Notes: generated from the letters alone by a model not told the origin. A stretch of 64,000 nt of DNA from Chlorobaculum parvum NCIB 8327 (GCF_000020505.1 NC_011027.1:1472001-1536000), one strand, 5' to 3'; shown: positions 47,788 to 58,241, numbered from the stretch's first letter. Numbers and translations are program-made.

Positions 47788-48090
47788 TCATGAATCCAGA
47801 GTCTTTACTTCGCTCAAAAATCCCTCAAGTGTCATGATTTCAGCTCGAATATCCTTGTGATACAATTTTATGATCTCTGCCGGAACGACGAGCTGCACAT
47901 CATGCGCACGCATTTCACGGAACTGATTTAGCGAAATGCCTTGCTGTACGGTCAGCAAATGCTTTTTGCCGATTCGGTTCGCTTCGTTCAGTACCTGCCT
48001 CCACCTGTCCTTGCAGGTGGGAATGCGAATCCCTATAATTCTTGAAAAGAATTTGCACTTCAAAGTTGCATCAAGAGTTTCTGACCGCAT
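47788..48090 (-). pseudogene. Remnant of an EcoRII-type restriction endonuclease (C-terminal end)
   Basis: The 100-codon frame carries TCKDRWRQVLNEANRIGKKH, LTVQQGISLNQFREM and LVVPAEI, which correspond to the C-terminal catalytic domain end of EcoRII-like type II endonucleases. As remembered for the family, a catalytic Lys lies four residues before the Lys of TCKDRW; here that position is Ile, the second Lys is kept, and the rest of the catalytic domain and the whole N-terminal DNA-binding domain are missing. No cognate methylase is nearby. It is divergent from the nuclease-helicase gene with a 20-nt gap. Confidence 0.7.
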
Positions 48091-48110
48091 AACCCCTCAA
48101 TTCAAAAATT

Positions 48111-50093
48111 ATGAATCGGTCATGGTACAGCGCAAGTATTGAAGTCTTTCAACATGCTTCCGATGAGCAAGTTATCGGAGAACTCGTGTTGAACAGTACC
48201 TTTGCCGACCTCCCAACTCAAAAAATTGCATGGATCAAAGAGATTTCGATCCTTCGTAAAGCCTTACAAGGCCATGATGGCTGGTTGCATCTTGAATTCA
48301 ACATTCCACGCATGGGTCGTCGGATCGATGCCGTTCTGCTGATTAAAGGTATTGTCATAGCCATTGAATTCAAGATCGATGCCAATCAATATCTCATGAC
48401 AGATATTGACCAATCCTACGATTATGCGCTCGACCTGAAATATTTCCATGAGGCGAGTCACAACGCAATCGTCATTCCGGTATTGCTCGCAACAAAAGCT
48501 CAAGCTAATCCTGCTTTATTGTTTAAGCATCCAAGGATTCTAGGGCTTTATGAACCAGTGCGCACCAACGAAGCCGAATTTGCTTCAACGCTTAAAGCAA
48601 TTATTCATCAAATTCCCGAGACCACTCTTGACCCAAAATTATGGGCTGATGCTGCGTATCGACCAACACCGACCATTATCGAAGCTGCCAGAGCACTTTA
48701 TGCAGGTCATGGTGTTGCTGAAATATCAAGGAACGATGCCGGAGCGATCAACCTCACGAAGACCTCGGAACAGCTTTTTCGCATCATTGACCAAGCAAGA
48801 GAAAAGAAAGAAAAAGTCATTTGCTTCGTCACCGGGGTGCCTGGAGCAGGAAAAACCCTTGTCGGTCTGAATATTGCCACCCGTTATAGCGATGAACAAA
48901 GCGAACTCTATAGCGTTTTTCTCTCTGGCAATAAACCGCTTGTAGATATTCTTCGTGAAGCACTTGCTCGTGATACTATTCTTCGAGAAAAACTGAACCA
49001 CGGAAAAAAGCTTAAAAAGTCAGAAGCGCAAACAAGGGTTAAGGCATTTATTCAAAATGTCCACCATTTCCGTGATGATTGCCAAAAGAACGATGGACAA
49101 GCTCCGGTAGAGCATGTTGCGCTTTTTGACGAAGCACAACGCGCGTGGAACAAGGAGCAGACTTCATTCTTCATGAAGCAGAAAAAAGGCGTTCCTGATT
49201 TTGAAATATCCGAGCCTGAATACCTCATTTCTTGTATGGATCGCAGAGACGATTGGGCAGTCATTGTTTGCCTTGTCGGTGGCGGTCAGGAAATCAACAC
49301 TGGAGAAGCTGGTATCAGCGCATGGATTGAAGCGGTCAGGGAAAAATATCCTGATTGGCATCTGTTTATTTCGTCGGCGTTGACCGATAGCGAATATGAG
49401 TCTGGTGAAGTACTTGCATCAATCCAAACGCGAAAGAACGTCCATTTCCATAATGAGCTTCATCTCGCCACTTCTATGCGCTCTTTTAGGGCGGAAAGCG
49501 TTTCAAGGTTTGTCAAAACGGTGCTTGATTGTGAAGTCGAGGAAGCAAAGGCTCTCTATCAACAGCTTCAGGAGCGTTACCCAATTGTTCTCACCAGAAA
49601 CCTTGATTGTGCCAAAGAATGGCTGAAAGCGCAAGCGAGAGGCTCAGAGCGTTATGGCATGGTTGTATCATCTCAAGCTCAACGTCTCAAACCCTATGCT
49701 ATCGATGTTCGGTCTCCAATGAATCACATTAAATGGTTCCTCGACGGTAAGGAGGATGTTCGTTCATCTTACTATCTCGAAGAGGTTGCTACTGAGTTTC
49801 ACGTTCAAGGTCTGGAGCTTGATTGGGCCTGTGTTTCGTGGGATGGGGACTTCCGTTACGGAAATAAAGGTTGGGAGCATTACTCATTCCGGGGCAATAA
49901 ATGGCAGCAAATCAAAAGCGAATCGCGAAAACAATATCAGAAAAATGCTTACCGAGTCTTGCTCACCAGAGCTCGACAAGGGATGGTCATTTTTGTGCCG
50001 GAAGGGAGCGGCGATGATCCGACAAGATCATCCAGATTTTATGATAGCACTTACAAATACCTCAAAGCCTTGGGTGTTGAGGAGATTGGCTAA
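48111..50093 (+). CDS. PD-(D/E)XK nuclease fused to DUF2075 helicase-like ATPase
   Basis: Cytosolic protein of 660 aa. N-terminal part (about 1-180) has the PD-(D/E)XK nuclease core: E62, D73 in RRIDAVLL, and E86-x-K88 in IAIEFKID. The second part is a superfamily 1-type helicase/ATPase of the DUF2075 group: Walker A GVPGAGKT (about 242-249), Walker B ALFDEAQRAW (about 336-345), the FHVQGLELDW motif V-like segment and the C-terminal AYRVLLTRARQGMVIFVP motif VI. A nuclease and DNA-motor in one chain suggests phage or plasmid defence or DNA repair. Base composition is AT-richer than the psr genes, and it neighbours a restriction-enzyme remnant. Confidence 0.85.
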   Translation: MNRSWYSASIEVFQHASDEQVIGELVLNSTFADLPTQKIAWIKEISILRKALQGHDGWLHLEFNIPRMGRRIDAVLLIKGIVIAIEFKIDANQYLMTDIDQSYDYALDLKYFHEASHNAIVIPVLLATKAQANPALLFKHPRILGLYEPVRTNEAEFASTLKAIIHQIPETTLDPKLWADAAYRPTPTIIEAARALYAGHGVAEISRNDAGAINLTKTSEQLFRIIDQAREKKEKVICFVTGVPGAGKTLVGLNIATRYSDEQSELYSVFLSGNKPLVDILREALARDTILREKLNHGKKLKKSEAQTRVKAFIQNVHHFRDDCQKNDGQAPVEHVALFDEAQRAWNKEQTSFFMKQKKGVPDFEISEPEYLISCMDRRDDWAVIVCLVGGGQEINTGEAGISAWIEAVREKYPDWHLFISSALTDSEYESGEVLASIQTRKNVHFHNELHLATSMRSFRAESVSRFVKTVLDCEVEEAKALYQQLQERYPIVLTRNLDCAKEWLKAQARGSERYGMVVSSQAQRLKPYAIDVRSPMNHIKWFLDGKEDVRSSYYLEEVATEFHVQGLELDWACVSWDGDFRYGNKGWEHYSFRGNKWQQIKSESRKQYQKNAYRVLLTRARQGMVIFVPEGSGDDPTRSSRFYDSTYKYLKALGVEEIG

Positions 50094-50118
50094 AAATCAC
50101 CTTGATTAGCGGCTAAAG

Positions 50119-50508
50119 TTACCAAATGTCATTTGGGTCAAATACCTTCCATCCATTTTTCCAACATTTCTCTACATGCTTCACAAACGCCCCAATCGTT
50201 CGATCCTGCAAATCAATATCTTCTCTTGAAGCATCAACTGCTTCAATGGAGTCATACTCATGAAGGCAGTGGTCATCGGCGTTAACTGAATACTCATCCT
50301 CTTCGAAAAGAAAAACCTCTGGTAGTTCAGCTTGTTTGGCGTTGAACAAGCATTTCATGTCAAAACAGCTTTCCAGCCGTCTGTTGATTTCCCCGAGTTC
50401 CAACCCTTCCGGGTTCTCAAAATCGGCAAAACCCCACTTTTTGTAATTCCCTCCGTCACGATAGAGATACTTGAAGCGAATTATTGAGTTTTTAGCACTT
50501 TGCTCCAT
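50119..50508 (-). CDS. Hypothetical protein, 129 aa
   Basis: Function not recognised, though the pattern IRFKYLYRDGGNYKKWGFADFENPEGLELGEI and the DDHCLHEYDSIE segment look like a widespread family of small stand-alone bacterial proteins. Acidic, soluble, no signal. It converges with the nuclease-helicase gene (25-nt gap) and belongs to the same AT-richer patch. Confidence 0.6.
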   Translation of the reverse strand: MEQSAKNSIIRFKYLYRDGGNYKKWGFADFENPEGLELGEINRRLESCFDMKCLFNAKQAELPEVFLFEEDEYSVNADDHCLHEYDSIEAVDASREDIDLQDRTIGAFVKHVEKCWKNGWKVFDPNDIW

Positions 50509-50665
50509 TGTCGGATGTCGGTGTTGGTTTATGTCCGCCCTGATTTCAGGCGCAGTTCTATAAAAGACTTGGTGTCAGATAAGGGGACGCTGGTAATTGA
50601 GACATGCAAAGCAGCCCCACTGAAACAGCTTGAAAAGCATCAACAGGCGGCCATCATCACCGCGT

Positions 50666-52015
50666 CTACTTCCCCTCGAACACCACGCGCAACGTGTCGT
50701 TCTGGAGACGGGCTTTGAGCCATTTCTCCACTTTGGTACGGTCGGCAAGTCTGAGAGGCTTGCTTGTGGAGAGCAGCACGTAGGGCTGCCGTATGGCCTT
50801 TGCGCCGGTCTTGTCGCTGAAAAGGTAGGGTTCAGCGTAGAGGCAGCTGGTAACCTGAGGGAACAAGGGCTTGACCTCGTTGAGAAGTTTCAGGCCGGTA
50901 TAGCTGACCTGGCGAAGGCTGTCCTGCTGCTGGGCTTTCCGCTGCAGAACCGCATTGAGACGGGCTATTTCAAGCTTCAGCTGATCGGTTTCCTGCATCT
51001 GATTCAACTTGTCCTGATACAGCTGAGCCTGATACGCCTTGTCATCACCGATCACCAGTCCCTGCTCAAAGGTCAGGGTCGCCTCGTCGAGGTCGAACTC
51101 GATGGCGCGTTTGCGCAAAGCGGTCTTGTTCTCCGCAGTCAGCGGCTTGCCGCCATAAACGAGCAAGATCGAACGATCACCGGCATCGATATCGTAACGC
51201 AAAAGGTAATCGCCCTCGAAAATGCTGACGTTCTGGATGAACTTCGTGGCATCTCGCATGAAATTCTCCTTCTTGACAAGCACATACCCGAAATAGAGAC
51301 TCGGAACAAGCATCACAAAAGTGACCACCGTAATGAGGCGGTGGATGCCAACTTTCTTCTCCTCGGCAAGAGTGCTTCGAAGCGGAATACGCATCACGCG
51401 CGCGAACCAGGCGTTGGCAAGGCCGATGAAGACACTGTTGATGGCGAACAGGTACATCGCGCCGAAAAAGAACTTGAAATGGCCCGTAGCCAGCCCGTAA
51501 CCCGCCGTGCAGAGCGGCGGCATGAGAGCGGTCGCAATCGCCACGCCCGGCACCACGTTACCCTTGAGCTTGGTCGTCAGGGCAATCGCTCCGGCAAGGC
51601 CGCCGAACAGGGCGATCAGCACGTCGTAAATGGTCGGGCTGGTGCGCGCAAGCAGCTCCGAGTGGGCGCTGGAGACGGGGGTGATGGCAAAATAAAGCGT
51701 CGAAGCCACAAGGCTCGAAACAACCGCAAACGAATAGTTCTTGAACGAGCGGCGCAGCAGCGGAAAATCGTAGGTAGCAAGGCTGTAGCCCATGCCGTTG
51801 ATCGGCCCCATGAGTGGAGAAATCAACATGGCGCCGATGATCACCGCGGTGGAGTTCATGTTGAGCCCGACCGAAGCCAGAATGATCGCCGAAACCAGCA
51901 CCCAAAGACGCGCTCCGGTGAACACGATATCGGTCTCGACTGCCTCATGAACCACATCGGGTGCTTCAGCATGCTGCCGTAAATTGAGATGTCTGAGCAC
52001 TGACTTCAGGAACAT
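50666..52015 (-). CDS. DUF389 (TIGR00341) membrane protein
   Basis: Protein of 449 aa. The N-terminal 210 residues hold about six helices with the family motifs SVGLNMNSTAVIIGAMLISPLMGPINGMGYSL and GNVVPGVAIATALMPPLCTAGYGLA. The C-terminal half is soluble with a coiled-coil stretch (QLYQDKLNQMQETDQLKLEIARLNAVLQRKAQQQD) and a mixed domain. Function unknown in the family. The following gene in the same direction, further from its start, is unrelated; 69 nt separate it from the small upstream gene. Confidence 0.85.
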   Translation of the reverse strand: MFLKSVLRHLNLRQHAEAPDVVHEAVETDIVFTGARLWVLVSAIILASVGLNMNSTAVIIGAMLISPLMGPINGMGYSLATYDFPLLRRSFKNYSFAVVSSLVASTLYFAITPVSSAHSELLARTSPTIYDVLIALFGGLAGAIALTTKLKGNVVPGVAIATALMPPLCTAGYGLATGHFKFFFGAMYLFAINSVFIGLANAWFARVMRIPLRSTLAEEKKVGIHRLITVVTFVMLVPSLYFGYVLVKKENFMRDATKFIQNVSIFEGDYLLRYDIDAGDRSILLVYGGKPLTAENKTALRKRAIEFDLDEATLTFEQGLVIGDDKAYQAQLYQDKLNQMQETDQLKLEIARLNAVLQRKAQQQDSLRQVSYTGLKLLNEVKPLFPQVTSCLYAEPYLFSDKTGAKAIRQPYVLLSTSKPLRLADRTKVEKWLKARLQNDTLRVVFEGK

Positions 52016-52084
52016 GACAGGGGTAATGAGGGTTCAATTGAGGCAGAATGAGGCACGGCTAAAACCGGGCAGCCGGATTCTTGC

Positions 52085-52471
52085 CTATAACCGGAACGGA
52101 TCGTCAATGATCTCAAAAGAGAGCTCTTTCTGATGGTCATGAAAACCCATCCTGATGTAATGGAGGTTTTCGCGTTTAAAGATGTCATCCCCCTTCTCGG
52201 CCGCATGCAGAATGATATGGCCCTTGTGATTGCCCAGCTCCCTTGCCAGATCACCCCACTTCCTGAACACCAGATTGGTGAAGGAATCCCCCTCCCTGAT
52301 GCCGATCGTCTCCTCGTCGGCAAGATCGGAAATCATATCCGGAGACGAGATGAGCGACATCTCCTTGCCAATCCAGATACTGATGATTTCGCAATGAAAC
52401 GGCAGATACACGGAGTTTCCAATGGCAAATCCCGTCTCCCCGTTGTTAACGGCAGCAATAAAACTTTTCAT
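52085..52471 (-). CDS. Hypothetical protein, 128 aa
   Basis: Not recognised. Soluble alpha/beta protein with no signal peptide. It lies 27 nt behind the NhaD-like antiporter gene in the same direction, and 69 nt before the DUF389 gene, so it is probably co-transcribed with the antiporter. Confidence 0.55.
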   Translation of the reverse strand: MKSFIAAVNNGETGFAIGNSVYLPFHCEIISIWIGKEMSLISSPDMISDLADEETIGIREGDSFTNLVFRKWGDLARELGNHKGHIILHAAEKGDDIFKRENLHYIRMGFHDHQKELSFEIIDDPFRL

Positions 52472-52498
52472 GGATCGTTCGATTGGATTGAGAGCAAC

Positions 52499-53947
52499 TC
52501 AGTGATTGAAGAATAGGAACCATATAAGGATGAATATAGGCACCAGAATCGGAATCGAATACTTGTAAACATACTCGATAAAATTCGGAACCTCCGCCTC
52601 CGTCTGCGCGGCGATGTTCTTGATCATGAAATTGGGCGCGTTGCCCAGGTAGGTCATAGCCCCGAAAAAGACCGAAGCAACCGATATGGCCATCAGATAC
52701 AGATCCGAAGTAGCATCCCCGGTTACCGGCGAATCTGTTCCGGCGGCAAATAGAGCGACATCACTCACCACGCCGATGTTGAGGCCGAACTTGCCCATTG
52801 CACCGGCAAGGAAGTTCAGGTAAGTCGGCGCGTTGTCGAGCACGCCGGAGAGCATACCGGTCAGCCAGTAGATCCTCGTCAGCGAAAGTTCAGCCGCATG
52901 GGTGGCCGCATAGCCCTCGATCAGCGCAAGCGCGGGAATCATGGTCATGAAAATGCCGATGAACAGGAAGGCAACCTCCTTGATCGGCTCGAAGTTGAAC
53001 TCATTGCCCGCAAGCGCTTTCTGGTTGGCAGTTTTGTACGCCACGATCGACACCGCACCCATAATCAGCTCCCGAATGCCGAATGGCACACCAAACATCT
53101 GCTGAAGACTCGGAAATCCCTTGATGACGGCAGGATCGAGGAACACCGAAATAATGACAATCAACAGATAACCGAAGCTGCGCCTGCCGGTGACGCTGAT
53201 GCCGCCCGAAGCGTTCTCGATTTTTTTGGCGCTCTCCTTAACCCTTGAATCGAGGATAAAAAACACCAGCAGCAGCAGGGCAAGCGAAATAAACCAGGGC
53301 AGGAAAACCTTTGAAATAACCCAGAAGAAGGGCACCCCTTTCAGAAAGCCGAGAAACAGCGGAGGGTCACCGATCGGCGTAAGCGCGCCGCCGATATTGC
53401 TGACGACGAAAATGAAAAAGACGATATGGAAAGGCTTGAGCCGCCCCTCGTTGATGCGCAGATAAGGGCGAATAAGCAGCATGGAAGCACCCGTGGTGCC
53501 GATGAAATTCGAGATAATCTCGCCGAAGATCAGAATCAGCACATTGACCACTGGCGTGCCTGGCCGGTCGATCTTGATCAGAATACCACCCGACACAATG
53601 AACAGCGAGCCGACAAGCGCGATGAAGGAGATGTACTCCTGCAAGGCATGGCTGAGCGCGTGGGTTCCGTGATGGATGAACAGCCAGTAATAGGCGGCCA
53701 CAATCAGCCCTAGAACGACGGTGACTTTCGGATAGTGCCGCTCCCAGAACCGGTGGTAGAACAATGGGCCGGTGGCGATCATCAAAAGCAGAACTACGAA
53801 GGGGGAAACAAGCCAGACCGGTGGAAGGTTAGCATGCGCCGCCGCCGGTGCTGCGGAGGCATACAACTCACCGCCCGGCACAAAAGCGCTGGCAAAAACA
53901 GAAGCGAACAACAAAAACAAACTGAAAGGATGACTCAAAAACCTCAT
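52499..53947 (-). CDS. NhaD-type sodium/proton antiporter
   Basis: Ion-transporter-superfamily membrane protein of 482 aa, about 12 helices, with an N-terminal signal-like helix (MRFLSHPFSLFLLFASVFASAF). Characteristic segments are FGEIISNFIGTTGASMLLIRPYLR and VVSNIGGALTPIGDPPLFLGFLKG in the first half, and SGVLDNAPTYLNFLAG in the second. Such antiporters expel sodium and take part in pH and salt balance. The frame is open upstream to 54064, but that part is not protein-like; the ATG at 53947 starts the signal helix. Near the osmolyte operon. Confidence 0.88.
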   Translation of the reverse strand: MRFLSHPFSLFLLFASVFASAFVPGGELYASAAPAAAHANLPPVWLVSPFVVLLLMIATGPLFYHRFWERHYPKVTVVLGLIVAAYYWLFIHHGTHALSHALQEYISFIALVGSLFIVSGGILIKIDRPGTPVVNVLILIFGEIISNFIGTTGASMLLIRPYLRINEGRLKPFHIVFFIFVVSNIGGALTPIGDPPLFLGFLKGVPFFWVISKVFLPWFISLALLLLVFFILDSRVKESAKKIENASGGISVTGRRSFGYLLIVIISVFLDPAVIKGFPSLQQMFGVPFGIRELIMGAVSIVAYKTANQKALAGNEFNFEPIKEVAFLFIGIFMTMIPALALIEGYAATHAAELSLTRIYWLTGMLSGVLDNAPTYLNFLAGAMGKFGLNIGVVSDVALFAAGTDSPVTGDATSDLYLMAISVASVFFGAMTYLGNAPNFMIKNIAAQTEAEVPNFIEYVYKYSIPILVPIFILIWFLFFNH

Positions 53948-54081
53948 AAAACCTATGATTTGATCACTGAACACGAAACGGAACGTAATGTAAGGAATTT
54001 CACGCTCACCTCGTAAGCGGAGCCCTGAATCACCAACAACCGAACCCAGAACCCGGCAACGCAAAGACGCCGCATAACGGT

Positions 54082-54933
54082 TCAGGCCAGCTTCTTGTAC
54101 CAGACGTTCATGCTCTCGATGCCACCCGAAATGTTGGTGTTGTTCACCAGCGTGCCGCTGAATTTATACCCGGCTTTGGCAAAGGTGATATTCATGCCAG
54201 GCGAGACGGCACGGGCGATGGTGTAAGCGGTGCGCATACCTTTCTCCCGCATCGCCTCTTCCATTTCGGCGAGCAGGTGCAGCGCGAGGTTGCGACCACG
54301 GAATTCAGGAAGCGTCGCAAAGTCGGTCATTTCGACGTTCAGGCCGTCGAGGTCCATCTCCGAGGAGGCCAGCGCGACAAGACGGCCCCCCTGTTGTGCA
54401 TCCTCGACGCCGAAGTAGTCGATGTGGCTCTCCATCGTTTCGAGCAACCATGCCGGATCGTGGATCGGAAACGGATAGGTGGGAAAAACTTCGCGATAGA
54501 TTTCGGCCATCTCCGCCACGTCGTCGCATGTGCAGGCCCGGAGCGTGAACTCCGCCGAAAGCGGCGGCGGCTCGACGGCTGGCTTGCTGGACGCCAGTTC
54601 CACGATGCGGGCGATCTCGGCGACCTCGGGCGATTCGGCGCGGGCCGGGTCGAGGTATCGCGCCAGGAACATCGCCTCCGTTTCTCCTCGATAAAAACCC
54701 GGCACCGAGGCTTCGACGCGGTATCCATTCGCAACAAACTCCCCTTCCGAACCTCTCGGCAGCTTGGCGAAAATCTTGGTGTAGCCGTGCTCTCGTGCAA
54801 GCGCATCGAGCTGATCCGGAAGTTTACGCGGATCGGCATCACCCATCTTCATCAGGTAAATGCGGCGGCTGAACGGCCCGTGCTGCAACAGCGCGCCGAA
54901 ACGGGTTTCGATAATGTCGGGTGTGGTGGTCAT
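54082..54933 (-). CDS. ablB: Beta-lysine N6-acetyltransferase
   Basis: GNAT acetyltransferase of 283 aa that acetylates beta-lysine to N-epsilon-acetyl-beta-lysine, a compatible solute. The C-terminal GNAT fold shows [26 protein letters not shown] (acetyl-CoA loop) and [29 protein letters not shown]. The start ATG at 54933 overlaps the symporter stop by 4 nt (ATGA), showing translational coupling; a much longer upstream extension is an out-of-frame reading of the symporter gene. Identification is strengthened by kamA in the same operon. Confidence 0.92.
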   Translation of the reverse strand: MTTTPDIIETRFGALLQHGPFSRRIYLMKMGDADPRKLPDQLDALAREHGYTKIFAKLPRGSEGEFVANGYRVEASVPGFYRGETEAMFLARYLDPARAESPEVAEIARIVELASSKPAVEPPPLSAEFTLRACTCDDVAEMAEIYREVFPTYPFPIHDPAWLLETMESHIDYFGVEDAQQGGRLVALASSEMDLDGLNVEMTDFATLPEFRGRNLALHLLAEMEEAMREKGMRTAYTIARAVSPGMNITFAKAGYKFSGTLVNNTNISGGIESMNVWYKKLA

Positions 54934-56393
54934 GATTCGAGGATTGACGAGGCGCCGCCGGAACGCTCGCGTTGTGGAAAAAGCAGCGATCCTGCGACAT
55001 AGAGAAACGCCGAAAACAGAATGCCGTACAGGGTCGGATCGAGGCCGAGCGCTGCAATCTCCGGTGGCAGCGCGATGAACTTCGAGATCAGAAGCAACGT
55101 CAGCGTGCCGCCGCCCGCCATGCCGAATAGCGCGCCAACTGAGGAACCGCGTCGCCAGAAGAGCGCACCAAGCGTCGGAATGAAGAGCCCCGAAACCATG
55201 AACGCATAGGCCTGCAAAATGGCGTCGAGCACCGTGGTGAATTGCACCGCCAGCAGCACCGCACCAACCCCGATCAGAAGCGTCACGACCATTGAAATCA
55301 GAAGGCCGCCGCGCCCGTGTTCCCAACCCCTGAAAAAGAACCGGAACAGCAGGTCGTTGGTGAAGTTGCCCGACGCGGCCATGATGCAACTATCCGCCGT
55401 GGACATAATGGCCGAGAAGTAGGCCGCCACCACGATGCCGGTCACTCCGGCGGGCAGAATCTGGCTGATAAGCATCGGCATCGCCTGCTCAGGCTCGGCC
55501 TGCGGGAACACCACGCGGGCGCACATGCCAAGGAACACGCCTGTAAAAGCCATGATCGGATACTCGAAAAGCCCGGCGATGTACCACGCTTTTTTAGCCT
55601 CCCGCTCGTTCCGGCAGGCGTACACCCGCTGGTAAAGCGTCATGCCCACGAACCAGATCGGTACGATGGTCACCATCCAGTTGATGAAGGTGGTCGGCTT
55701 GATGGCAGTGAGGCTGAAGTGGCTCGGAGGCAGCGCCGCAACGAGCGCGCCGAACCCACCGATCTTGACAAGCGTCACCGGAATGGTCACCAGAATCAGC
55801 CCGGCAAGCAGCACGATCCACTGCACCGTATCGGTGTAGATCACCGCCTTCAAGCCGCCGATCATGGTGTAGAGCACCGTGACCACGGCGATCACCAGCA
55901 GTGAAAAGGTCACCTGCTCCATGCCGAAAGGGTTGGTTTGCAGAATGGTAGCCGAGGCGAGCTTGGCGCCGGCAAGCATCTGGGCAGCGGTGAAGCCGAG
56001 GTAGCCGATGCCGGAGATCAGCGCGGCCAGCACCGCCACGCGGCTGTCGTACCGGTGGCGCAGAAAGTCAGGATAGGTCATGAAGCGGTGGTGCCGGTCG
56101 AGCTTTTTCAGCTTCGGAATCAGCAGCACCGCCGAGAGCCACGCGCCGACCAGACCCGTAAAGAGCAGCCAGCTCCCGGAAAGCCCCATCAGAAAGCCAA
56201 CGCCGCCGAGCCCGATTGAAAAGCCGCCGCCAACGTCAGTCGCCACGATCGACAAACCAACGTGCGAAGGGGCGATGTCGCGCCCGCCAACATAGTAATC
56301 CTCGGCATCGCCGTTACGCCTGAAATGATAGACTCCGACACCGAGAATCGCGGCCATGTAAACCGCGAAAATCAGGTAGTCGATCCAGCTCAT
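54930..56393 (-). CDS. Sodium:solute symporter (SSS family) inside the abl operon
   Basis: Membrane protein of 487 aa with about 13 helices, opening [27 protein letters not shown] and containing the SSS signature region [14 protein letters not shown] and [23 protein letters not shown]. It overlaps kamA by 4 nt and ablB by 4 nt, so all three are co-translated. Sodium-driven uptake of a solute is expected; its link to kamA/ablB suggests lysine, beta-lysine, N-acetyl-beta-lysine or another osmolyte, but the substrate cannot be read. Confidence 0.9.
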   Translation of the reverse strand: MSWIDYLIFAVYMAAILGVGVYHFRRNGDAEDYYVGGRDIAPSHVGLSIVATDVGGGFSIGLGGVGFLMGLSGSWLLFTGLVGAWLSAVLLIPKLKKLDRHHRFMTYPDFLRHRYDSRVAVLAALISGIGYLGFTAAQMLAGAKLASATILQTNPFGMEQVTFSLLVIAVVTVLYTMIGGLKAVIYTDTVQWIVLLAGLILVTIPVTLVKIGGFGALVAALPPSHFSLTAIKPTTFINWMVTIVPIWFVGMTLYQRVYACRNEREAKKAWYIAGLFEYPIMAFTGVFLGMCARVVFPQAEPEQAMPMLISQILPAGVTGIVVAAYFSAIMSTADSCIMAASGNFTNDLLFRFFFRGWEHGRGGLLISMVVTLLIGVGAVLLAVQFTTVLDAILQAYAFMVSGLFIPTLGALFWRRGSSVGALFGMAGGGTLTLLLISKFIALPPEIAALGLDPTLYGILFSAFLYVAGSLLFPQRERSGGASSILES

Positions 56394-57712
56394 GCCTCTT
56401 CGGCCTCCCCCTTCCGCCTTTTATGGCGAGCATTCGACGATGGAATGAGCGAAATGGTCTGGTCATGATCCGCAAGAAGCTGCTGCACGCCGATGGCCTT
56501 TGACTGTTCGGCATCCTCGAAGTTGAGCTGCAAATCGCACTCGGTGCAATTGCGGTCGCAGAAGGTCGGCTCGTAGGAGTCCGGCTCTTTGTAGGTGGTG
56601 ATGACACCCTCGTAGTTGCGCAGCACCACCTTGTTGGTCGACCACGAAATGAGGTAGTTCGGCATCACCGGAATCTTGCCGCCGCCGCCCGGTGCGTCGA
56701 TGACGTAGGTCGGCACACAGAAGCCGCTGGTGTGGCCGATCAGGCTTTCGAGAATCTCGATCCCCTTGCCCACCGGCGTGCGGAAATGCGACAGCCCCTC
56801 GGAGAGGTCACACTGGTAGAGGTAGTAGGGACGGACACGGTTGGCCACCAGCTTGTGCACCAGCGCCTTCATGATCCGCGGGCAGTCGTTGATGCCGGAG
56901 AGCAGCACCGTCTGGTTGCCAAGCGGCACGCCGACATCGGCGAGGCGAGCAAGCGCGTTACGCGCCGACTGGGTCATTTCGCGCGGATGGTTGAAGTGCG
57001 TGTTGACCCACACCGGCTGGTGCTTGCCGAGAATCGCCACCAGCTCTGGCGTGATACGCTGCGGCAACACCACCGGCGTGCGGGTGCCGACACGGATAAT
57101 CTCGACGTGCTCGATGGCTCGCAGCTCGGTGAGGATCCAGTCGAGCATTTCATCCGAAAGCAGGAACGGGTCGCCGCCGCTCAGAAGCACGTCGCGCACT
57201 TGTGGAGTGTTGCGGATGTAGTCGATCCCCGCTTGAATAGCCGCGCGATTGGGAATGGTATCCTCGTCGCCAACCTTGCGCTTGCGGGTGCAGTGTCGGC
57301 AGTACATCGGGCAAGTGTTACTCACGAGCAGCAGCACGCGGTCGGGGTAGCGATGCGTCACGCAGGGAGCCGGGCTGTCTTCGTCCTCGTGGAGCGGATC
57401 GGCCATGTCGCCTTTCATGATCTTGAGTTCGAGGGGTGAGGGGACGCTCTGGAGAAAGACAGGATCGTTCTCCATGTCGTCGGTATTGATGAGCGAGAGG
57501 TAGTAGGGCGTGGTGGACATCGGAAACTTCTGTACCGTCTCGCCGAATGCCTTGCGCTGCTCGTCGGAAAGGGTTATGTCCAGAAGGCGCTCAAAGGTAT
57601 CGAGATCACGGATGCTGTGGCGCATCTGCCACCGCCAGTCACTCCAGTCCGACGGAGTCGTCTCCGGGTCGATTCGTTTGATAATCTGTTTCTGGGCAAG
57701 GGATAAGGTCAT
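56390..57712 (-). CDS. ablA: Lysine 2,3-aminomutase
   Basis: Radical SAM, PLP-dependent mutase of 440 aa (also called KamA) making beta-lysine from lysine. The cluster motif CPMYCRHC gives C134, C138 and C141; the PLP-lysine motif is [15 protein letters not shown]; the C-terminal [14 protein letters not shown] holds zinc-type cysteines. The ATG at 57712 (MTLSLAQ) is preferred over an upstream start at 57775. Its first 74 nt overlap the end of the MarR gene in another frame. Beta-lysine made here is acetylated by the product of ablB. N-acetyl-beta-lysine is, as I recall, a salt-induced osmolyte of green sulfur bacteria. Confidence 0.95.
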   Translation of the reverse strand: MTLSLAQKQIIKRIDPETTPSDWSDWRWQMRHSIRDLDTFERLLDITLSDEQRKAFGETVQKFPMSTTPYYLSLINTDDMENDPVFLQSVPSPLELKIMKGDMADPLHEDEDSPAPCVTHRYPDRVLLLVSNTCPMYCRHCTRKRKVGDEDTIPNRAAIQAGIDYIRNTPQVRDVLLSGGDPFLLSDEMLDWILTELRAIEHVEIIRVGTRTPVVLPQRITPELVAILGKHQPVWVNTHFNHPREMTQSARNALARLADVGVPLGNQTVLLSGINDCPRIMKALVHKLVANRVRPYYLYQCDLSEGLSHFRTPVGKGIEILESLIGHTSGFCVPTYVIDAPGGGGKIPVMPNYLISWSTNKVVLRNYEGVITTYKEPDSYEPTFCDRNCTECDLQLNFEDAEQSKAIGVQQLLADHDQTISLIPSSNARHKRRKGEAEEA

Positions 57713-58178
57713 GATATACTTGGTTGTTACCGGAAGGATCGAGCCAACCTGCAAGCCTGTCGAGCATTGTCGCAAATGATGCCTGCTCCTCGGGCTCGAG
57801 CCGTGCGAACGCCTGCGCGTAAATGTCGCGCATCAGCTCCGGCACCTTGTCGAGCAGCTCCTCCCCCTCAGGCGTGATGGTGATGAACACCTTGCGCTGA
57901 TCCTGTTGCGAGCGGCTCCTCAGCACCAGCCCCTTGGCTTCGAGACGGTCAATAATGCCGTTGGTCGTGCTCACGCTGAGATGCAGCCGAGCTGCAAGCG
58001 CGGAAAGGATATGCTGACCCTCACGCTTCAGGGTGTGAAGGCACAACATCTGGGGTGAGGTCAGGCTGTACTCCCGGTACAGCTTCCGGGAATGAACATC
58101 GAGCGCCCGCGCAATGCGGCGAAGGGCCTCATAACTGCGACCGGCTGAATCGCGGTCAGAATACACATGCTGCTGCAT
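57639..58178 (-). CDS. MarR-family transcriptional regulator of the abl operon
   Basis: Winged-helix regulator of 179 aa. The recognition region [53 protein letters not shown] is standard MarR. It is the first gene of the abl operon and overlaps kamA by 74 nt, so its C-terminal tail (after about residue 155) is extra and is shaped by the overlap. It most likely controls its own operon through the repeats just upstream. Confidence 0.93.
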   Translation of the reverse strand: MQQHVYSDRDSAGRSYEALRRIARALDVHSRKLYREYSLTSPQMLCLHTLKREGQHILSALAARLHLSVSTTNGIIDRLEAKGLVLRSRSQQDQRKVFITITPEGEELLDKVPELMRDIYAQAFARLEPEEQASFATMLDRLAGWLDPSGNNQVYHDLIPCPETDYQTNRPGDDSVGLE

Positions 58179-58210
58179 ATCCCCGGTAAACTGGGTTTAC
58201 AAAAACAATT

Positions 58211-58241
58211 CTTTCGTACAGAATAATTTCGTACACGAAAG
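58211..58241. promoter_or_regulatory. Candidate MarR operator
   Basis: CTTTCGTAC at 58211 and TTTCGTACACGAAAG at 58227-58241 place two TTTCGTAC half-sites and an inverted CGAAA within 31 bp, 33-63 nt upstream of the marR start. A dyad with TTTCG / CGAAA arms suits a dimeric MarR protein. Confidence 0.6.
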
